A stretch of 7,113 nt of DNA. Origin: Thermoanaerobaculales bacterium (lineage in GTDB: Bacteria; Acidobacteriota; Thermoanaerobaculia; Thermoanaerobaculales; Sulfomarinibacteraceae). The DNA lies in the NCBI GenBank assembly GCA_029932545.1, contig JAOZPW010000019.1:14027-21139 (forward strand). The letters run 5' to 3'. Of this stretch, positions 5,071-7,113 are shown one piece after another. Position 1 is the first letter of the stretch, and each line of letters opens with the position of its first letter. Below the pieces are notes generated by a model. The model made no database searches. It was given only the letters and a program-made list of their open reading frames with translations, and was not told the DNA's origin. Position numbers and translations under genes: made by a program.

Positions 5071-7113
5071 ATGATGTGCCTGATGCAATTACCAGTGAGT
5101 CCAGACACCCCCCCCTGGCGCCTTCAATTCCAGGATCTTCGGGAGCGAAGACCCGATCTGGCGGAGAAGGTCTGTCGAAAACTCCTGGTCGACATGCAAC
5201 GACAGGGATTGGTGGATTTCGACAGTCTTGACGACGAGGTGACCGAAGCGCTCCACCTCAGCGGAGAACGCCGCGGAACCGACCCCAACAGGCCCAAACC
5301 AAAGATCGTCCCCGGAACGCGGTTAGCCCTGTATGAACTGGCAATCAAGTATGCCGAACGCTACCTCGAACCCGATGAGATCCTCGCCGCCATCCTCTTG
5401 ACCGAAAAACGGCAACTAGCCTTCGACGTCTCGCGAATGGCAGAAGACTCGGAGACACCCTTCGTCGAATTGAGAGAGAAGATCAGGGAGTTTCTGGAGT
5501 TTTTCCCCGGTGAAGCGATCGCCCCGCAAGCCTCAATCATTGGAACCCGAGCGGCCCTCGTTCGCCGGCTCCTGACCGACCAACTCCCTTTCATCGCTGT
5601 CGCCAAGAAGTACATCCGTGTCCGGGACTTCAACTATCTCCTCGAGCATCTGGTCCCCACAGAGGGCAACCAGGGCCGCATCGGCGGCAAGGCGGCCGGA
5701 CTGCTGCTCGCTCGTTCGATCCTCGATCACGCGAATCGGCAAGGTCGATTTGACACTGAGTTCAAGATCCCAGAGTCCTACTTCGTACCTTCCAATGGAA
5801 TCCTGGAATTCATTGAACACAACCACCTCGAAGAGGTCATCAACGTCAAGTACCAGGAAATCGACGAGGTCCGCGAGGAATTCCCCCTGGTCGAAAGGCT
5901 CTTCAAGAGCGGCGCCTTTCCCCCGATCCTGCACAAGGGCCTCGAAGAGATGCTCTGGACAATCGGGGAAAAACCCCTGGTCATCAGATCGTCGTCGCTG
6001 CTCGAAGATCGCATCGGGCACGCCTTTTCCGGCAAGTACAAGAGCTTGTTCATCGCAAACCGGGGACCGATTGAACGCCGTCTGGCCGAACTCGAGGACG
6101 CGATTTCAGAGGTCTACGCCTCAATTTTCCACCCAGACCCAATCGAGTACCGAAAGGAACGGGGTCTTCTGGATTTCCAAGAACAAATGGGCATCCTCGT
6201 CCAGGTCGTCGTCGGCAAGGAGATGGAGGGGTTGTTGATGCCGGCTTTTGCAGGCGTGGCCTTCTCCCGCTGCGAAATGCGCTGGTCCCCACGGATCAAA
6301 CGAACCGACGGCATGGCTCGGCTGGTGCTCGGTCTCGGCACTCGAGCGGTCGATCGAACCGACGACGACTGGCCGGTGATGGTCGCCCTCGATCAACCAC
6401 ACCTCCAGGTTCTGCAACAACCAGAAGAGGTCTACCAGTACTCGCAGCACGAGGTTGATTTCGTTGACCTCAAGGGCGGTCAGTTCGAATCGGTCGAGCT
6501 CGAGACTCTCCTCAAGCGACTGGGTCGACGAATCCCGATGGCCAATAAGATCTTTTCGATCTACCGACACCGTCAACTGGTTCCAATCCTCGGATTTATG
6601 ATGCAGAGTGACGACCAACTGGTTGTCACCTTCAACGGACTGCTCAACTCCAGCTTTCCCCGGGAACTCAAACAAATCCTCGAACTCCTGGAAGAAGGGC
6701 TGGAAGAACCGGTCGACGTCGAGTTTGCTCATGACGGCGATTGCCTCCACGTCCTGCAATGCAGGGCGCTGAGTCTGGCCTCGTCAGCCAACCATATTCC
6801 AATTCCACCGGACGTTCCTGACGCCGACAAAATCTTCAGCGCCACCCGCTTTGTTCAGATGGCCCAGATTCGCAACCTTGAATGGGTCGTGGTGATCGAT
6901 CCCAGGGACTACGAACAGTTACCCACCAAAGAGGCGATGCTTCGAGTAGCCAAGGCCGTCGGCGCCATCAACCGTACCCTCAAACCAAAGACATTCATCC
7001 TGATCGGGCCCGGACGATGGGGCAGCAGGGGCGACATCCGTCTCGGAGTACCCGTGACCTACGCCGACATCTGTCACACGACGATGCTGTTGGAAGTCGC
7101 CCGTCAAAAGGGC
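5071..7113 (+). CDS. PEP/pyruvate-binding domain protein (PPDK_N-type ATP-grasp), 3' end beyond the window
   Basis: An uninterrupted frame of 681 codons, still open at the window edge. Residues 1-200 are a mostly helical N-terminal region I cannot name, ending in a stretch (VAKKYIRVRDFNYLLEHLV, 177-195) that I recall from large PEP/pyruvate-binding proteins. Residues about 204-577 look like the PPDK_N nucleotide-binding module of PEP synthase and pyruvate phosphate dikinase: IGGKAAG (204-210), VIRSSSLLEDR (304-314), FSGKY (319-323), AGVAFSR (394-400), GLGTRAVDR (431-439) and LQCRAL (572-577). In the GLG motif, Thr434 replaces the Glu usual in PEP synthase. A further region follows, with VVVIDPRDY (606-614) and GPGRWGSRGD (646-655); no phosphohistidine motif (GG-x-x-SH) is seen before the edge. 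The protein is probably an ATP-dependent phosphotransferase of unknown substrate. The start is uncertain: ATG 5071, 5074 and 5083 are all possible, and the nearest Shine-Dalgarno-like AAGGA (5049-5053) is 17 bases from 5071. The frame is closed upstream by TAA at 5032. Confidence 0.85.
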   Translation, partial: MMCLMQLPVSPDTPPWRLQFQDLRERRPDLAEKVCRKLLVDMQRQGLVDFDSLDDEVTEALHLSGERRGTDPNRPKPKIVPGTRLALYELAIKYAERYLEPDEILAAILLTEKRQLAFDVSRMAEDSETPFVELREKIREFLEFFPGEAIAPQASIIGTRAALVRRLLTDQLPFIAVAKKYIRVRDFNYLLEHLVPTEGNQGRIGGKAAGLLLARSILDHANRQGRFDTEFKIPESYFVPSNGILEFIEHNHLEEVINVKYQEIDEVREEFPLVERLFKSGAFPPILHKGLEEMLWTIGEKPLVIRSSSLLEDRIGHAFSGKYKSLFIANRGPIERRLAELEDAISEVYASIFHPDPIEYRKERGLLDFQEQMGILVQVVVGKEMEGLLMPAFAGVAFSRCEMRWSPRIKRTDGMARLVLGLGTRAVDRTDDDWPVMVALDQPHLQVLQQPEEVYQYSQHEVDFVDLKGGQFESVELETLLKRLGRRIPMANKIFSIYRHRQLVPILGFMMQSDDQLVVTFNGLLNSSFPRELKQILELLEEGLEEPVDVEFAHDGDCLHVLQCRALSLASSANHIPIPPDVPDADKIFSATRFVQMAQIRNLEWVVVIDPRDYEQLPTKEAMLRVAKAVGAINRTLKPKTFILIGPGRWGSRGDIRLGVPVTYADICHTTMLLEVARQKG

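Noticed and set aside
4989..5231. 80-residue plus-strand frame MRPSHLCGL...
   Set aside because: It starts inside the degenerate repeat and overlaps the long PEP/pyruvate-binding frame in another phase, with no ribosome binding site.
5618..6238. 206-residue Ser/Arg-rich plus-strand frame
   Set aside because: It lies wholly within the PEP/pyruvate-binding gene in another phase, and its Ser/Arg/Thr-rich composition is typical of out-of-frame translation of GC-rich codons.
6121..6759. 212-residue minus-strand frame
   Set aside because: It is antisense to the PPDK_N module, whose motifs are intact on the plus strand, and it resembles no family I know.

Overview
The window is GC-rich (around 60% by eye) and nearly all its coding capacity is on the plus strand. 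It looks like a chromosomal segment of a free-living Gram-negative-type bacterium. The mix of genes (a GldA/GldF/GldG-like ABC system with a DUF4340 protein, next to a large PEP/pyruvate-binding-domain protein) recalls deltaproteobacterial/myxobacterial, acidobacterial, planctomycete-like or related uncultured lineages. Nothing in the sequence fixes the phylum, so this is inference. I see no phage, transposase, CRISPR, tRNA or rRNA signal.

Layout. Positions 1-389 hold no convincing gene. This leader has a cluster of short GC-rich hairpins (about 23-89) and a perfect 7-bp tandem repeat (five AGTTTCC units, 238-272), with a reverse-complement piece of the same repeat at the window's first ten bases. 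Positions 390-4949 form a tight four-gene operon: an ABC-2-type ATPase, its six-helix permease, a GldG-like membrane-anchored auxiliary protein and a DUF4340 membrane-anchored protein. The first two genes overlap by one base (TGATG), and the later gaps are 2 and 8 bases. A 121-bp spacer (4950-5070) carries a second, degenerate repeat and a possible promoter. A long gene then starts near 5071 and runs off the right edge: 681 codons of a PEP/pyruvate-binding (PPDK_N-type ATP-grasp) protein with extra N- and C-terminal regions.

How the genes may work together. The ATPase and permease should form the core of an ABC-2-type machine in the inner membrane. The GldG-like and DUF4340 proteins each have an N-terminal membrane anchor and a large domain expected outside the cytoplasm, so they are probable extracytoplasmic partners. 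In Bacteroidetes the related GldA/GldF/GldG set is needed for gliding, but outside that phylum the substrate is generally unknown and I do not assign one. The PEP/pyruvate-binding gene lies beyond a spacer with a possible promoter of its own, so it is probably a separate transcription unit.

The points most worth a second look are the three-fold internal repeat of the DUF4340 protein, the unusual architecture of the last gene (ATP-grasp module followed by a GPGRWGSRGD-containing region where a phosphohistidine domain might be expected), and the two intergenic repeat arrays. I found no clear novel defence or mobile system.
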